From NCBI RefSeq assembly GCF_002811475.1, contig NZ_NPDL01000002.1:434001-498000 (forward strand): a stretch of 64,000 nt of DNA, written 5' to 3'. The notes under the pieces are model-generated. The model did no database searches. It was not told where the DNA came from and saw nothing but the letters and a program-made list of their open reading frames with translations. The position numbers and the translations under genes were made by a program. How positions within the stretch are numbered: the stretch's first letter is position 1; every line of letters starts with the position of its first letter. The DNA comes from Leptospira hartskeerlii (GTDB lineage Bacteria > Spirochaetota > Leptospiria > Leptospirales > Leptospiraceae). Shown here piece after piece: positions 55,887 to 64,000 of the stretch.

Positions 55887-57620
55887 ATGAAGAAGACCGG
55901 AGCAGAATTAATAGTATACGCCTTGGAACAGATCGGAGTGAAATTTACTTTCGGGATACCGGGCGTTCATAATACGGAGTTGTACGACGAATTGAACATA
56001 TCAAAGAGTATTACTCCGTATCTTGTTACCCATGAATGTGGTGCTGCGTTTATGGCGGACGCAATTAGTAGGACTTCCGAGTCTATCGGAACCCTGGTCA
56101 TTGTTCCTGCAGCAGGCGCGACTCACGCGTTAAGTGGTATCGGAGAAGCTTACTTGGACGGGATCCCGATGCTGATCATTTCAGGTGGAGTGAGAACGGA
56201 TACCGGAAAAAAATTCCAATTACATCAAATAGATCAGTCCGGCTTCCTAAAAGGGATCACGAAGAAATTCTTCCGAGTAGAGACTCATGAAGAGATCGTT
56301 CCAATCATATTCGAAGCCTTTGAAATTGCAACAGAGGATGAAGCTGGACCTGTCTTTATTGAAATTCCTGTAAACATACAATTGTTCTCGGGAACGGTGT
56401 CCTATATTCCTAAGTTCACGCCGGAAAGGAATGTTTGGAAGATCGACGAGGCGGCATTAGAAGGAGCATGTGAACTTTTAAAGAACTCTACGCATCCGGG
56501 GATTTTTGCCGGTTGGGGAGCAAGAGAAGCAACAAAGGAATTGATCGAACTCGCAGAACTTATAGGTTCTCCGGTTGCAACAACCTTGCAAGGATTAAGC
56601 GTATTCCCGGCGGATCATCCGCTTCATACCGGGATGGGATTCGGTGAGTATTCAGTTCCGGCAGGAGAAGCCGCATTCGAAAATTGTAATTGTCTATTAG
56701 CGATCGGGACAAGATTCTCCGAAATCCCGACCGGAAGTTTTAGTATGAAGGTGCCTGAAAATCTGATCCATATAGACGTAAATCCTGACGTATTTTCAAA
56801 AAACTATCCGGCCAAATTCGAGTTAGAAGGGGACGCCAAACATATATTAGGCGCCATACTTGAAAAATTGAAGAAGGATGGAATTCAGAAAAAAGGATCC
56901 GAGAGAGTAAGGGAACTGATCCTGAAGAAAAAAAGAGAATACACGGAAGAATGGGAAAAACATTCCATTCCGGATAAAGTCAATCCTTCCGTTTTCTTTC
57001 GAGAGTTGCGTAAACAAATGAAGGAAGAAGATATCCTGGTAGTAGACGACGGGAATCATACTTTCCTAGCTGCAGAACTATTCCCATCGATCCGTTCTAA
57101 GACATTCATCTCTCCCAGCGATTTTAATTCTATGGGATATTGTGTGCCTGCATCTATAGGAGCTAAGATTGCGAGCCCGGATCGGAATGTAGTTGGGATC
57201 GTAGGTGACGGCGCCTTTCTAATGACAGGACTTGAGTTACTCACCGCGACTACAAATTCTGTAGGAGTAGTCATTTGTGTATTTTATGATGGGGAGTTGA
57301 GCCAGATCTCCCAAGGACAACAGATACCATATTCTCGCAAAACATGCACTATTCTGGGAGAATTACAATTAGAAGGTATAGCCAAAGGAACAGGTGCCGC
57401 TTATCTTTCCCTTGAGTCTAACGAAAATATAGAGTCCGTGCTACAACAAGCATTTCGAATTTCTTCGGAAGGTAGACCTGTCATTGTGGATATAAAGATA
57501 GATTATTCTAAAAGGACTAGATTTACTAAGGGAGTGGTCCAGGCAAATCTAGGTAGATTTCCTTTAGGAGAAAAATTCAGATTTATCGGTCGTGCTCTTT
57601 GGAGAAAATTGACAGGCTGA
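55887..57620 (+). CDS. Thiamine diphosphate-dependent enzyme, acetolactate-synthase-like
   Basis: A 577-residue three-domain ThDP enzyme. The Pyr domain has the cofactor-activating Glu50 in THECGAAFMADAISR. A middle Rossmann-like domain includes HPGIFAGWGAREATKELIEL. The PP domain has GDGAFLMTGLELLTATTNSV, but the second metal-binding position reads FYDGEL instead of the usual N-N/D. Related families include acetolactate synthase, benzoylformate decarboxylase and oxalyl-CoA decarboxylase, and the sequence does not tell which. It is probably cotranscribed with the FAD dehydrogenase. RBS AAAGGA. Confidence 0.88.
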   Translation: MKKTGAELIVYALEQIGVKFTFGIPGVHNTELYDELNISKSITPYLVTHECGAAFMADAISRTSESIGTLVIVPAAGATHALSGIGEAYLDGIPMLIISGGVRTDTGKKFQLHQIDQSGFLKGITKKFFRVETHEEIVPIIFEAFEIATEDEAGPVFIEIPVNIQLFSGTVSYIPKFTPERNVWKIDEAALEGACELLKNSTHPGIFAGWGAREATKELIELAELIGSPVATTLQGLSVFPADHPLHTGMGFGEYSVPAGEAAFENCNCLLAIGTRFSEIPTGSFSMKVPENLIHIDVNPDVFSKNYPAKFELEGDAKHILGAILEKLKKDGIQKKGSERVRELILKKKREYTEEWEKHSIPDKVNPSVFFRELRKQMKEEDILVVDDGNHTFLAAELFPSIRSKTFISPSDFNSMGYCVPASIGAKIASPDRNVVGIVGDGAFLMTGLELLTATTNSVGVVICVFYDGELSQISQGQQIPYSRKTCTILGELQLEGIAKGTGAAYLSLESNENIESVLQQAFRISSEGRPVIVDIKIDYSKRTRFTKGVVQANLGRFPLGEKFRFIGRALWRKLTG

Positions 57621-57630
57621 GTTCCTCTTC

Positions 57631-58122
57631 ATGTATTTTATAGCCCTATTATTCCATTTTTTTGCTGCCGCCTTTTGGGTAGGTGGAATGCTTTTCTTCG
57701 TGCTGATCTTTCGTCCGGTATATAAGGATAAGGAACTTTCAGATGTTAAAACTCTGTTATTGCTTAAGATTGCACTGCAATTTAGAAAAGTATCATATTA
57801 TGTGTTCATAATATTGATGGGTTCTGGGATCAGTATCGCGTATTTAAAAGGATATTTCGAGGTGTATTCTCAGATTTCTTACTGGGTTTCTTCTCACGGG
57901 GTAGTCTTTCTAATTAAAATGATCTTGTTCCTTTTTTTACTTCTTAGTTCTGTTCTTCATGATTTTTTGATCGGCCCGAATGCGTTTAAGGACATGCAAA
58001 ATGGGATTAGATCGGATAGTCGGAGTCGGAAATATGCGGCCATTTTTGGAAGGATCAATCTTCTGATCTCTTTATTGATCGCAGTTCTGGGGCTTGCGTA
58101 TTCTAGGGGTTTTACTTTTTAA
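57631..58122 (+). CDS. CopD-like / DUF4149-like integral membrane protein
   Basis: A 163-residue protein with four membrane segments: IALLFHFFAAAFWVGGMLFFVLIF, YYVFIILMGSGISIAYL, VVFLIKMILFLFLLLSSVLHDFLIG and INLLISLLIAVLGLAYSRG. His residues in LFHFFAAAFWVGG and LHDF resemble the haem- or copper-ligand positions of CopD-domain proteins. Starts eleven bases after the ThDP enzyme. No clear terminator is seen in the short gap to the converging regulator gene. Confidence 0.8.
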   Translation: MYFIALLFHFFAAAFWVGGMLFFVLIFRPVYKDKELSDVKTLLLLKIALQFRKVSYYVFIILMGSGISIAYLKGYFEVYSQISYWVSSHGVVFLIKMILFLFLLLSSVLHDFLIGPNAFKDMQNGIRSDSRSRKYAAIFGRINLLISLLIAVLGLAYSRGFTF

Positions 58123-58145
58123 CGGACCTTCTGCCCAAATAAATA

Positions 58146-58769
58146 TTAGAAAAATTTTCTTAATTCTTCTTTTTGTAAAACCTCTATCAGACCTCTTTCG
58201 GGGTTGATAATGCCTTGGTCCTTGAGTTGTTTTAGTGCTCTAGAGAAGGTTTCAGGCCGTAGTGCGAGCATAGAAGCGATCTGAGAATGCGCAAGTGTTG
58301 CTTGGCTTTCCGGAAGATAATACAGGAAGTGAGCGACCCTTTGCAGAGAATCCATAGTCATTCCACGATTGATGGAAAGATTTAATGCTTGGATCTTACT
58401 GAACAAGGATTGGATCAAAAGATGATTTAAGCGAATATCCGTTTTTATCCTTTCTCGCAACTCTTTAAAGGGAAGAGAAAGTACAGCCCCATCAGTAACG
58501 AATCTACCTGAGGCAGGAAATGGGATCCCGTTGATGAGCGCAAGTTCTGCGATCATGGAAACAGGCTGAAAAAAGTTTAAAGTGACTTCATTTGAGCTGG
58601 AATCATATTTGAATATTTGTAATTTACCTTCCGTAAGAAGATGCAAACAATCCGTCTCGTCGCCTTGATGAAACAGGAATTCGTCTTTTTTAAGAGTCCG
58701 CTTCCTTCCTTCGGAAAAGATGGATAACATCTCCTCCTTAGATATTTCATCGAATATCATCAATCCCAT
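58146..58769 (-). CDS. Crp/Fnr family transcription regulator
   Basis: A 207-residue regulator. The N-terminal cyclic-nucleotide-type beta barrel has EFLFHQGDETDCLHLLTEGK and SMIAELALINGIPFPASG. The long dimer helix follows, and the C-terminal HTH reads LAHSQIASMLALRPETFSRA, LKQLKDQGII. It lacks the N-terminal Cys cluster of true FNR, so it resembles DNR/NnrR-type sensors of nitrogen oxides. It is divergent from the nos operon, whose promoter region carries an FNR-type box, so it is the probable activator (inference). Confidence 0.9.
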   Translation of the reverse strand: MGLMIFDEISKEEMLSIFSEGRKRTLKKDEFLFHQGDETDCLHLLTEGKLQIFKYDSSSNEVTLNFFQPVSMIAELALINGIPFPASGRFVTDGAVLSLPFKELRERIKTDIRLNHLLIQSLFSKIQALNLSINRGMTMDSLQRVAHFLYYLPESQATLAHSQIASMLALRPETFSRALKQLKDQGIINPERGLIEVLQKEELRKFF

Positions 58770-58878
58770 ATCTTACTCATTATCATTCGATTCTCTTATA
58801 TTAGTTTTGACGATCTGAAAAAGGTCAAATCGGTTGTTCGACCTCATGACAATTATCATCCGTAGGTTTTTAGATAGA

Positions 58879-58892
58879 TTGACCGTGATCAA
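58879..58892 (+). promoter_or_regulatory. FNR/DNR-type operator upstream of the nos operon
   Basis: TTGACCGTGATCAA matches the FNR-family consensus TTGAT-N4-ATCAA at 9 of 10 positions. A TTAGAT hexamer at 58915-58920 lies about where the -10 of a class II FNR-dependent promoter would be. The same gap also holds the inverted repeat AGGTC...GACCT (58822-58844). Confidence 0.72.
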
Positions 58893-58983
58893 GGAGCTTC
58901 TTTCCCGAACGTAGTTAGATGAATGAAAGTTCGGCCACTGGGACTAATCACAGAAATCTAAAGAGCCGGACGCTCGGGTGTTT

Positions 58984-59430
58984 ATGAAGATAATTAAGAA
59001 TATCATAAAATTCGGTAAGATCACTCCGGTAATCTTAGGTTTAATCGCTTTCTCCTATTGCGGGAAAGAAAAACCTGCAGAGGCCGAGAGTTCTGTCGGT
59101 AGTAAGGGGATCGGGCCGGTCACTTCCGTTACGTTAGGCACATTAGATGAAGGGATGGCCCAAAAAGGGAAACAAAACTTCGAAACAAAATGTAGCGCCT
59201 GTCATAAATTCGAAGAGAAGGTCGTAGGACCTGCATTAAAGGGAGTAACTGAGAGAAGAACTCCGGAGTGGATCATGAATATGATCTTGAATCCTATGGA
59301 AATGACACAGAAGGATCCGATCGCTCAAGAACTTCTCGCAGAACATCTGACTCAGATGACGTTCCAAAACGTAAAAGAATCTGAAGCCAGAGAGATCCTG
59401 GAATATCTTAGAAAAATGGATAAGAAATAA
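58984..59430 (+). CDS. Lipid-anchored mono-haem cytochrome c of the nos cluster
   Basis: A 148-residue c-type cytochrome. The signal (IIKFGKITPVILGLIAFSYCGK) ends in a lipobox-like FSYC. The haem site is KCSACHKFEEKVVGP (Cys70, Cys73, His74) and a Met ligand is likely in MTQKDPIAQE or HLTQMTF. This type of small cytochrome is usual in clade II nos clusters and should deliver electrons to NosZ in the periplasm. A GTG two codons upstream is an alternative start. It is the first gene after the FNR-type box. Confidence 0.9.
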   Translation: MKIIKNIIKFGKITPVILGLIAFSYCGKEKPAEAESSVGSKGIGPVTSVTLGTLDEGMAQKGKQNFETKCSACHKFEEKVVGPALKGVTERRTPEWIMNMILNPMEMTQKDPIAQELLAEHLTQMTFQNVKESEAREILEYLRKMDKK

Positions 59431-59442
59431 GGGAGGAAGAAA

Positions 59443-61365
59443 ATGAGAAAACACGAATTCAGGAATCTTGTACCTATCGGACTGATGATCCTCATCGGTC
59501 TAGGATACGGATGTAAGGGCGGGGCTGCAACTGCTGCGCTCGCTTCGGACGCGGCAAAACGTGTATATGTGGCGCCGGGAGAGAAGGATGAAGTCTATGC
59601 CTTCCTTTCCGGAGGATTTAGCGGGCAGATGTCGGTCTATGGAATTCCTTCTACCCGTTTATTCAAGATCATTCCAGTCTTCTCGGTCTTTCCAGAGAAC
59701 GGTTATGGATATGATGAAGAAACTAAGAATATGCTTAGAACCACTCATGGATATATTCCTTGGGACGATAGTCACCATATAGAAGCATCCATGACGGACG
59801 GAAAGCAGGATGGTCGTTGGTTGTTCTTGAATGCAAACAACACACCTAGACTTGCTCGGATCGATTTGAAGTCTTTTGAGACTAAAGAGATCATCGAGAT
59901 CCCGAACAGTGCGGGTAACCATGCTTCTCCATTCGCTACTGAAAATACCGAGTATCTGATGGCGGCGACTCGTTTCTCCGTTCCGATCCCTCAGGCAAGT
60001 GTTCCAATAGAAAATTTTTCTAAAGGAGATTTTAAAGGAACAGTCACCATGGTGAAGGTAGATCCTAAATCAGGAAGACTTTCTCTTGAACTTCAAATAC
60101 TTGTACCAGGTTTCGATTACGATCTATCACATTGTGGAAAAGGAAAATCGCACGACTGGTGCTTCTTCACTTCTTATAACTCTGAACAAGCATATAAGAT
60201 GATAGAGGTAGGAGCTTCCAAGAATGATAAAGATTATATCTTAGCATTCAACTGGGTTCGCGCTAAACAATGTTTGGACCAAGGAAAAGCGTCTAACTTC
60301 GGCGGAGAATATTATAGAAATTATCTACCGGAGAACCAACCAGCCATTTCCGAAAAGTTAAGTGGAGTGAAAATGCTTCAACCTAAGGACTGTCCGGGAG
60401 TTATGTATTACATGCCAACTCCTAAGAGTCCTCACGGAACAGACGTGGATCCTACGGGAGAATATATCGTAGGAGGAGGAAAACTTGCTACAGTTATTCC
60501 GGTTCACTCTTTCTCTAAACTTATGGATGTGAAGGATAAACCTGAACATAGATCAGGAATGATCATGGATATCCCGATCTTAAAATACGAGTCCACTCTT
60601 GCTGGAGAAGTAAAGAAGCCTTGTTTAGGTCCTTTACACACCGAGTTTGATGGAAAGGGATATGCTTATACTTCCTGTTTCGTAAGTTCGGAAGTTGTAA
60701 AATGGGAATTGGGAACCTGGGAAGTGCAGCAACATCTACCTGCTTACTATAGTGTTGGTCACCTTTCTATCGTAGGAGGAAGTTCCAAAGATCCATACGG
60801 AAAATATCTGATCGCATTGAATAAGATCACTAAGGATAGATATCTTCCAGTAGGTATGGAGTTACCTCAGAGTGCTCAGCTCTACGATATTTCCGGAGGT
60901 AAAGCGGAACTACTTTCCGATTTCCCTACGGTGGGAGAACCTCACTATTCTCAAATGATCCCTGCAAAACTTCTCATGGATAAGGCAGCAAAAATTTATC
61001 CGTTAGAAGAAAATAAACATCCTTATGCGATCAAGAATGAGAAGGATGCGAGAGTTGTTCGGGAAGGAAATACCGTTCGTGTATATATGACACAGATACG
61101 TTCTCACTTTAAACCGGACACAATCGAAGTAAAAAGTGGAGACACAGTATTCTTCCATGTGACTAACTTGGAACAAGACTTTGATATTCCACACGGTTTT
61201 GCAGTGAGTGGGGCGCCTGAAATGCCTAACCTTCTGATCATGCCGGGACAGACCAGGACTTTCAAATGGAAAGCACCTAAGCCTGGAATATATCCGTTCT
61301 ACTGCACGGATTTCTGTTCGGCTCTACACCAAGAAATGCAGCAGTACATAAGGGTGCTTCCTTAA
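59443..61365 (+). CDS. nosZ: Nitrous-oxide reductase, clade II (Sec-dependent) type
   Basis: Periplasmic copper enzyme reducing N2O to N2. 640 residues. The N-terminal export signal (FRNLVPIGLMILIGLGYGCKGG) has no twin-arginine motif, which defines the clade II (atypical) form. Its end GYGC could even be a lipobox. CuZ ligands begin at DDSHHIEAS (His111, His112). The CuA site lies in the C-terminal cupredoxin domain: HVTNLEQDFDIPHGFAVSG and YCTDFCSALHQEM (Cys621, Cys625, His629, Met632). The full length and complete ligand set suggest an active enzyme. It sits 12 bases after the cytochrome gene. Confidence 0.96.
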   Translation: MRKHEFRNLVPIGLMILIGLGYGCKGGAATAALASDAAKRVYVAPGEKDEVYAFLSGGFSGQMSVYGIPSTRLFKIIPVFSVFPENGYGYDEETKNMLRTTHGYIPWDDSHHIEASMTDGKQDGRWLFLNANNTPRLARIDLKSFETKEIIEIPNSAGNHASPFATENTEYLMAATRFSVPIPQASVPIENFSKGDFKGTVTMVKVDPKSGRLSLELQILVPGFDYDLSHCGKGKSHDWCFFTSYNSEQAYKMIEVGASKNDKDYILAFNWVRAKQCLDQGKASNFGGEYYRNYLPENQPAISEKLSGVKMLQPKDCPGVMYYMPTPKSPHGTDVDPTGEYIVGGGKLATVIPVHSFSKLMDVKDKPEHRSGMIMDIPILKYESTLAGEVKKPCLGPLHTEFDGKGYAYTSCFVSSEVVKWELGTWEVQQHLPAYYSVGHLSIVGGSSKDPYGKYLIALNKITKDRYLPVGMELPQSAQLYDISGGKAELLSDFPTVGEPHYSQMIPAKLLMDKAAKIYPLEENKHPYAIKNEKDARVVREGNTVRVYMTQIRSHFKPDTIEVKSGDTVFFHVTNLEQDFDIPHGFAVSGAPEMPNLLIMPGQTRTFKWKAPKPGIYPFYCTDFCSALHQEMQQYIRVLP

Positions 61366-61377
61366 ACGAGGGATCTT

Positions 61378-61986
61378 ATGCAGAAACTTCTCTTAAAGAA
61401 GATCTCCAAAATGAACCGACTCCTAATTTTAGGAGTCGGTCTTTTGTTGGTATCAGTTTATTTTTTGCCGATCTGGCATATCTCCTTGGATGCTCCTCAG
61501 TATCCGGAGGGTTTAGGAATGAAGATCTGGATCGATAAGATCACCGGCTCTTCTACTTATGATCTTCAGAATATCAATCTTCTGAATCATTATATAGGAA
61601 TGCATGAGATAGTTTCGGAATCCGTTCCTGAACTGTTGTTTATGCCCTATGTATTAGGATTTCTGATATTCGGGGCATTCGTAACTTTTCTATATCCGAG
61701 AGTATATCTTACAATTTTAGGAATTCTGAATATTATAATATTAGGGATCCTGGGAATGTATGATTTTTGGAGATGGGAATATAATTACGGACATAACCTG
61801 AATCCGGATGCTCCAATCGTGGTTCCGGGAATGGCGTATCAACCTCCACTTTTGGGATGCAAGGAAATGTTAAATATTACAGCCTGCAGTTTTCCTTCTT
61901 GGGGAGGGATTATTCTGTTTGCATCTCTTGGAATTCTGGCCTTTATCGTATGGAATGAGAAGAGGAGGATGGATGTTTCGAAATAG
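61378..61986 (+). CDS. Four-helix membrane protein of the nos cluster (possibly NosB-like)
   Basis: A 202-residue protein with four membrane segments: LLILGVGLLLVSVYFLPIW, MPYVLGFLIFGAFVTFLYP, VYLTILGILNIIILGILGMY and GGIILFASLGILAFIVW. Between the first two is a periplasmic loop with SLDAPQYPEGLGMKIWIDKI and HYIGMHEI. Membrane proteins of this layout follow nosZ in clade II clusters of other bacteria, where one is called NosB; whether this is the same family needs a search. Its 3' end overlaps the start of nosL by about 14 bases. Confidence 0.82.
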   Translation: MQKLLLKKISKMNRLLILGVGLLLVSVYFLPIWHISLDAPQYPEGLGMKIWIDKITGSSTYDLQNINLLNHYIGMHEIVSESVPELLFMPYVLGFLIFGAFVTFLYPRVYLTILGILNIIILGILGMYDFWRWEYNYGHNLNPDAPIVVPGMAYQPPLLGCKEMLNITACSFPSWGGIILFASLGILAFIVWNEKRRMDVSK

Positions 61987-62410
61987 ATCCGGTTTCCCGG
62001 TTATCATCTTGTTGTCAGTATCAATCTCGGTTTTCTGTTCTAAAAGAGAACCGATCCTTCCTGAATTTGGAAGAGAGCTTTGTGCTCATTGTTCAATGGC
62101 AATCGTGGATAAACGTTTCCACGCTCAGTTGTTAACCGAAAAAGGGAGAAGGTACTATTTCGATTCCATAGAATGTTCTCATTCTTTCGAAAAGTCAGCA
62201 GGAAATTCTTCCGGAACTATTTGGTTTGCGGATTTTGAAAATCCGGACCGAATGGTCCCTAAAGAAGCGGCAGTATTGGTCCGTTCTTCGGAACTGCGTT
62301 CACCAATGGGAGAAGGTCTTGCGGCATTCTCCTCTTTGGAACGGGCAAAGAATTTTTTGAACACTCATAAAGGCTCTATTTGGAGTCAGAACGATGAAAA
62401 AGATCATTGA
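61973..62410 (+). CDS. nosL: NosL copper chaperone lipoprotein
   Basis: This ATG, five bases behind AGGAGG, gives a lipoprotein signal (GFPVIILLSVSISVFCSKRE); a frame 18 residues longer overlaps the previous gene and looks non-secretory. The 145-residue protein has the Cu(I)-binding GRELCAHCSMAIVDKRFHAQ, then YYFDSIECSHSFEKS and LAAFSSLERAKNFLNTHKGS, all NosL hallmarks. NosL delivers copper to NosZ in the periplasm. It overlaps both neighbours, as expected in a tight operon. Confidence 0.92.
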   Translation: MFRNRSGFPVIILLSVSISVFCSKREPILPEFGRELCAHCSMAIVDKRFHAQLLTEKGRRYYFDSIECSHSFEKSAGNSSGTIWFADFENPDRMVPKEAAVLVRSSELRSPMGEGLAAFSSLERAKNFLNTHKGSIWSQNDEKDH

Positions 62411-63680
62411 TTTGAATAATGGGACTTTTCGGATCAACTTCGGATTTTCACTATTTGTTGCCTTCTTCATATTTTGTTTAACCCCATCCGAGATTTTTTC
62501 CAGAGAAATAGAAGTATGTAAAGAGAAGTGTAACTTCTCCTCTATTCAATCAGCGATTAATTCAGCAAGTCCTGGAGATATAATCCGGGTTAGAAAAGGC
62601 CTCTATCAGGAAGGTATGATATCGATCTCAAAACCTTTAGTTTTGGAAGGTTCTACCGGAGTAGTTTTGGATGGACTGAAAGAAAAACATGTACTGGATA
62701 TTCGATCAAATAATGTTACAATCCGAGGTTTTAGTATCACAGGAAGTGGAGTTTCCGATACCTCCGAGTATGCGGGAATACATGCGGAAAAAATAAAGTT
62801 TTGTGCAATAGAGAATAATACTTTTGAGGACAATGCATACGCTATCTATCTGGCAGAAGTAGAGGATTGTGTTGTTCGTAGGAATACCTCTTCGGGAAAT
62901 GCGATAAACGAAGTCTCCGGAGGTAATGGGATCCATCTTTGGTCTTCAAAAGCGATAAGAATAGAAGGGAACGAACTAAAAAAACATAGAGATGGGATCT
63001 ATCTCGAATTTTCAAGTAATCTAAAGATAGAGGAAAATTTTTCCCACGATAATATCCGTTATGGAATGCACTTTATGTTTTCTTCGGATAATGATTTTAG
63101 GGGCAATAGGTTTGAAAACAACTCTGCTGGAGTTGCGGTGATGTATAGTAAAAATATACTCATCGAAAATAACCGCTTCGAGGATAATTGGGGAGATAGT
63201 TCTTACGGACTCTTGCTAAAAGAAATCTCGGACAGTATTCTTACAAAAAATGCATTCGTACATAATACCGTTGCAATCTTCGCAGACGGATGCAATCGAA
63301 ATTATTTTACTCACAATGATCTGAAAGATAACGGATGGGGAGTGAGAATATTAGGTAATAGCGAATCTAATCAATTTGTGCAGAATGAATTCAAAGAGAA
63401 TGTATTTGATATTAGCACAAATACCAAACACAGCACGAATTCGTTTAAAGAGAATTATTGGGATAGTTACGACGGTTACGATCTGGATCTGGACAAATTC
63501 GGGGATATTCCGCATAAGCCTGTCCACTTTTTTGGATATTGGGTAGTAGTTTATCCTTTTCTAATGGTTCTTTATAATTCTCCCGTAGTGAATTTTTTAC
63601 AGGCGATTGAAAAAGCATTTCCAATAGTTACTCCAATAGATCTGGAAGATCCAAAACCGAAAATGAGGGGCCATGTATGA
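62394..63680 (+). CDS. nosD: NosD, periplasmic beta-helix accessory protein
   Basis: A 428-residue secreted protein (signal INFGFSLFVAFFIFCLTPSEIFS). It has many PbH1 repeats forming a right-handed parallel beta helix (IENNTFEDNAYAIYLAEVED, IRIEGNELKKHRDGIYLEFS, ILIENNRFEDNWGDSSYGLL). The end is the NosD-typical YPFLMVLYNSPVVNFLQAIE-KAFP. NosD works with the NosFY ABC transporter to supply sulfur for the CuZ centre of NosZ. The start overlaps nosL by 17 bases and the stop overlaps nosF. Confidence 0.93.
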   Translation: MKKIIDLNNGTFRINFGFSLFVAFFIFCLTPSEIFSREIEVCKEKCNFSSIQSAINSASPGDIIRVRKGLYQEGMISISKPLVLEGSTGVVLDGLKEKHVLDIRSNNVTIRGFSITGSGVSDTSEYAGIHAEKIKFCAIENNTFEDNAYAIYLAEVEDCVVRRNTSSGNAINEVSGGNGIHLWSSKAIRIEGNELKKHRDGIYLEFSSNLKIEENFSHDNIRYGMHFMFSSDNDFRGNRFENNSAGVAVMYSKNILIENNRFEDNWGDSSYGLLLKEISDSILTKNAFVHNTVAIFADGCNRNYFTHNDLKDNGWGVRILGNSESNQFVQNEFKENVFDISTNTKHSTNSFKENYWDSYDGYDLDLDKFGDIPHKPVHFFGYWVVVYPFLMVLYNSPVVNFLQAIEKAFPIVTPIDLEDPKPKMRGHV

Positions 63681-64000
63681 TGCAGGTAAAAGATTTAACC
63701 GTTCAGTATGGAAAATCGCTCGCAGTTAAGGGGGTTTCCTTCGATGCGGAAGAGGGAAATATTCTATCTTTGATCGGTCCCAACGGTTCCGGAAAAAGTT
63801 CCGTACTCAAAAGTATCGTAGGTTTAGTAAAACCTGTCCAAGGAAAGATAGAGTTTAAAGGAAAAGAAGAAGGTAACACGAATTCCAAGATCGGATACAT
63901 GCCCCAAGCTCCTCTGTTCCCTAAGAATGTAAAGGTGTCCGAGCTAGTTGATTTCTTGAAACGTTTGGAATTTTCCGATCCGAAAGAATTCCAGGAACTG
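63677..64000 (+). CDS. nosF: NosF ABC transporter ATPase, 5' part only
   Basis: Open frame cut by the window edge (108 codons visible). ATG overlaps the nosD stop as ATGA. Reads QVKDLTVQYGKSLAVKGVSF and then the Walker A SLIGPNGSGKSSVLKSI; the Q-loop is in IGYMPQAPLFPKNVKVSEL. This is an ABC ATPase; its position after nosD identifies it as NosF, which powers the NosDFY system. The signature motif, Walker B and nosY would lie beyond the window. Confidence 0.92.
   Translation, partial: MMQVKDLTVQYGKSLAVKGVSFDAEEGNILSLIGPNGSGKSSVLKSIVGLVKPVQGKIEFKGKEEGNTNSKIGYMPQAPLFPKNVKVSELVDFLKRLEFSDPKEFQEL

Overview
The window reads as chromosome of a Leptospira species. The evidence is the many lipoproteins with relaxed spirochaetal lipoboxes (L/V/A-x-N/S-C), several DUF1566 (Lcl_C) lipoproteins, and one 3286-residue secreted protein of a kind I associate with Leptospira. 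The moderate G+C and a nitrous-oxide-reductase cluster point to an environmental or intermediate species rather than L. interrogans; the species is not proven.

Layout. 0-3.7 kb: alaS, a YajQ-type nucleotide-binding protein and a small periplasmic protein, closed by a bidirectional terminator. 3.8-4.9 kb: two lipoproteins on the minus strand. 5.0-11.8 kb: an active/inactive pair of M16 peptidases, a metallo-beta-lactamase-fold hydrolase, a methyltransferase, a coiled-coil secreted protein and a cell-wall amidase. 12-29.4 kb: a DUF1566 lipoprotein, then a long export operon (TolC-like protein, Ig-like lipoprotein, two further lipoproteins, membrane-fusion adaptor, two RND permeases), a MORN-repeat protein and a membrane protein. 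27.6-36.8 kb: a cluster of REP-like GC-rich palindromic repeats lying between and inside genes, with a small GIY-YIG nuclease gene in its middle. 32.2-49.1 kb: two DUF1566 proteins run without a gap into a giant secreted protein with a Hint autoprocessing domain. It is followed by an A+T-rich array of small envelope proteins and a broken orphan toxin-like tip. I read this as a polymorphic-toxin locus with candidate immunity genes, and it is the most interesting part of the window. 49.4-58.1 kb: a MASE3 histidine kinase and response regulator, a FadL-type porin, a patatin-like phospholipase, an FAD dehydrogenase, a ThDP enzyme and a CopD-like membrane protein. 58.1-64 kb: a divergent Crp/Fnr regulator and a clade II nos operon (cytochrome c, nosZ, a membrane protein, nosL, nosD, start of nosF) with an FNR-type box in front.

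How it works together. The RND/TolC operon would build a tripartite efflux system whose second permease has lost the proton-relay residues. The nos operon would reduce N2O to N2 in the periplasm under low oxygen or nitrogen oxides, controlled by the neighbouring Fnr-like protein. In the proposed toxin locus every candidate immunity protein carries a signal peptide, lipobox or membrane anchor, so the toxin target would lie in the envelope. All functional calls come from reading translated motifs; no database search was run.
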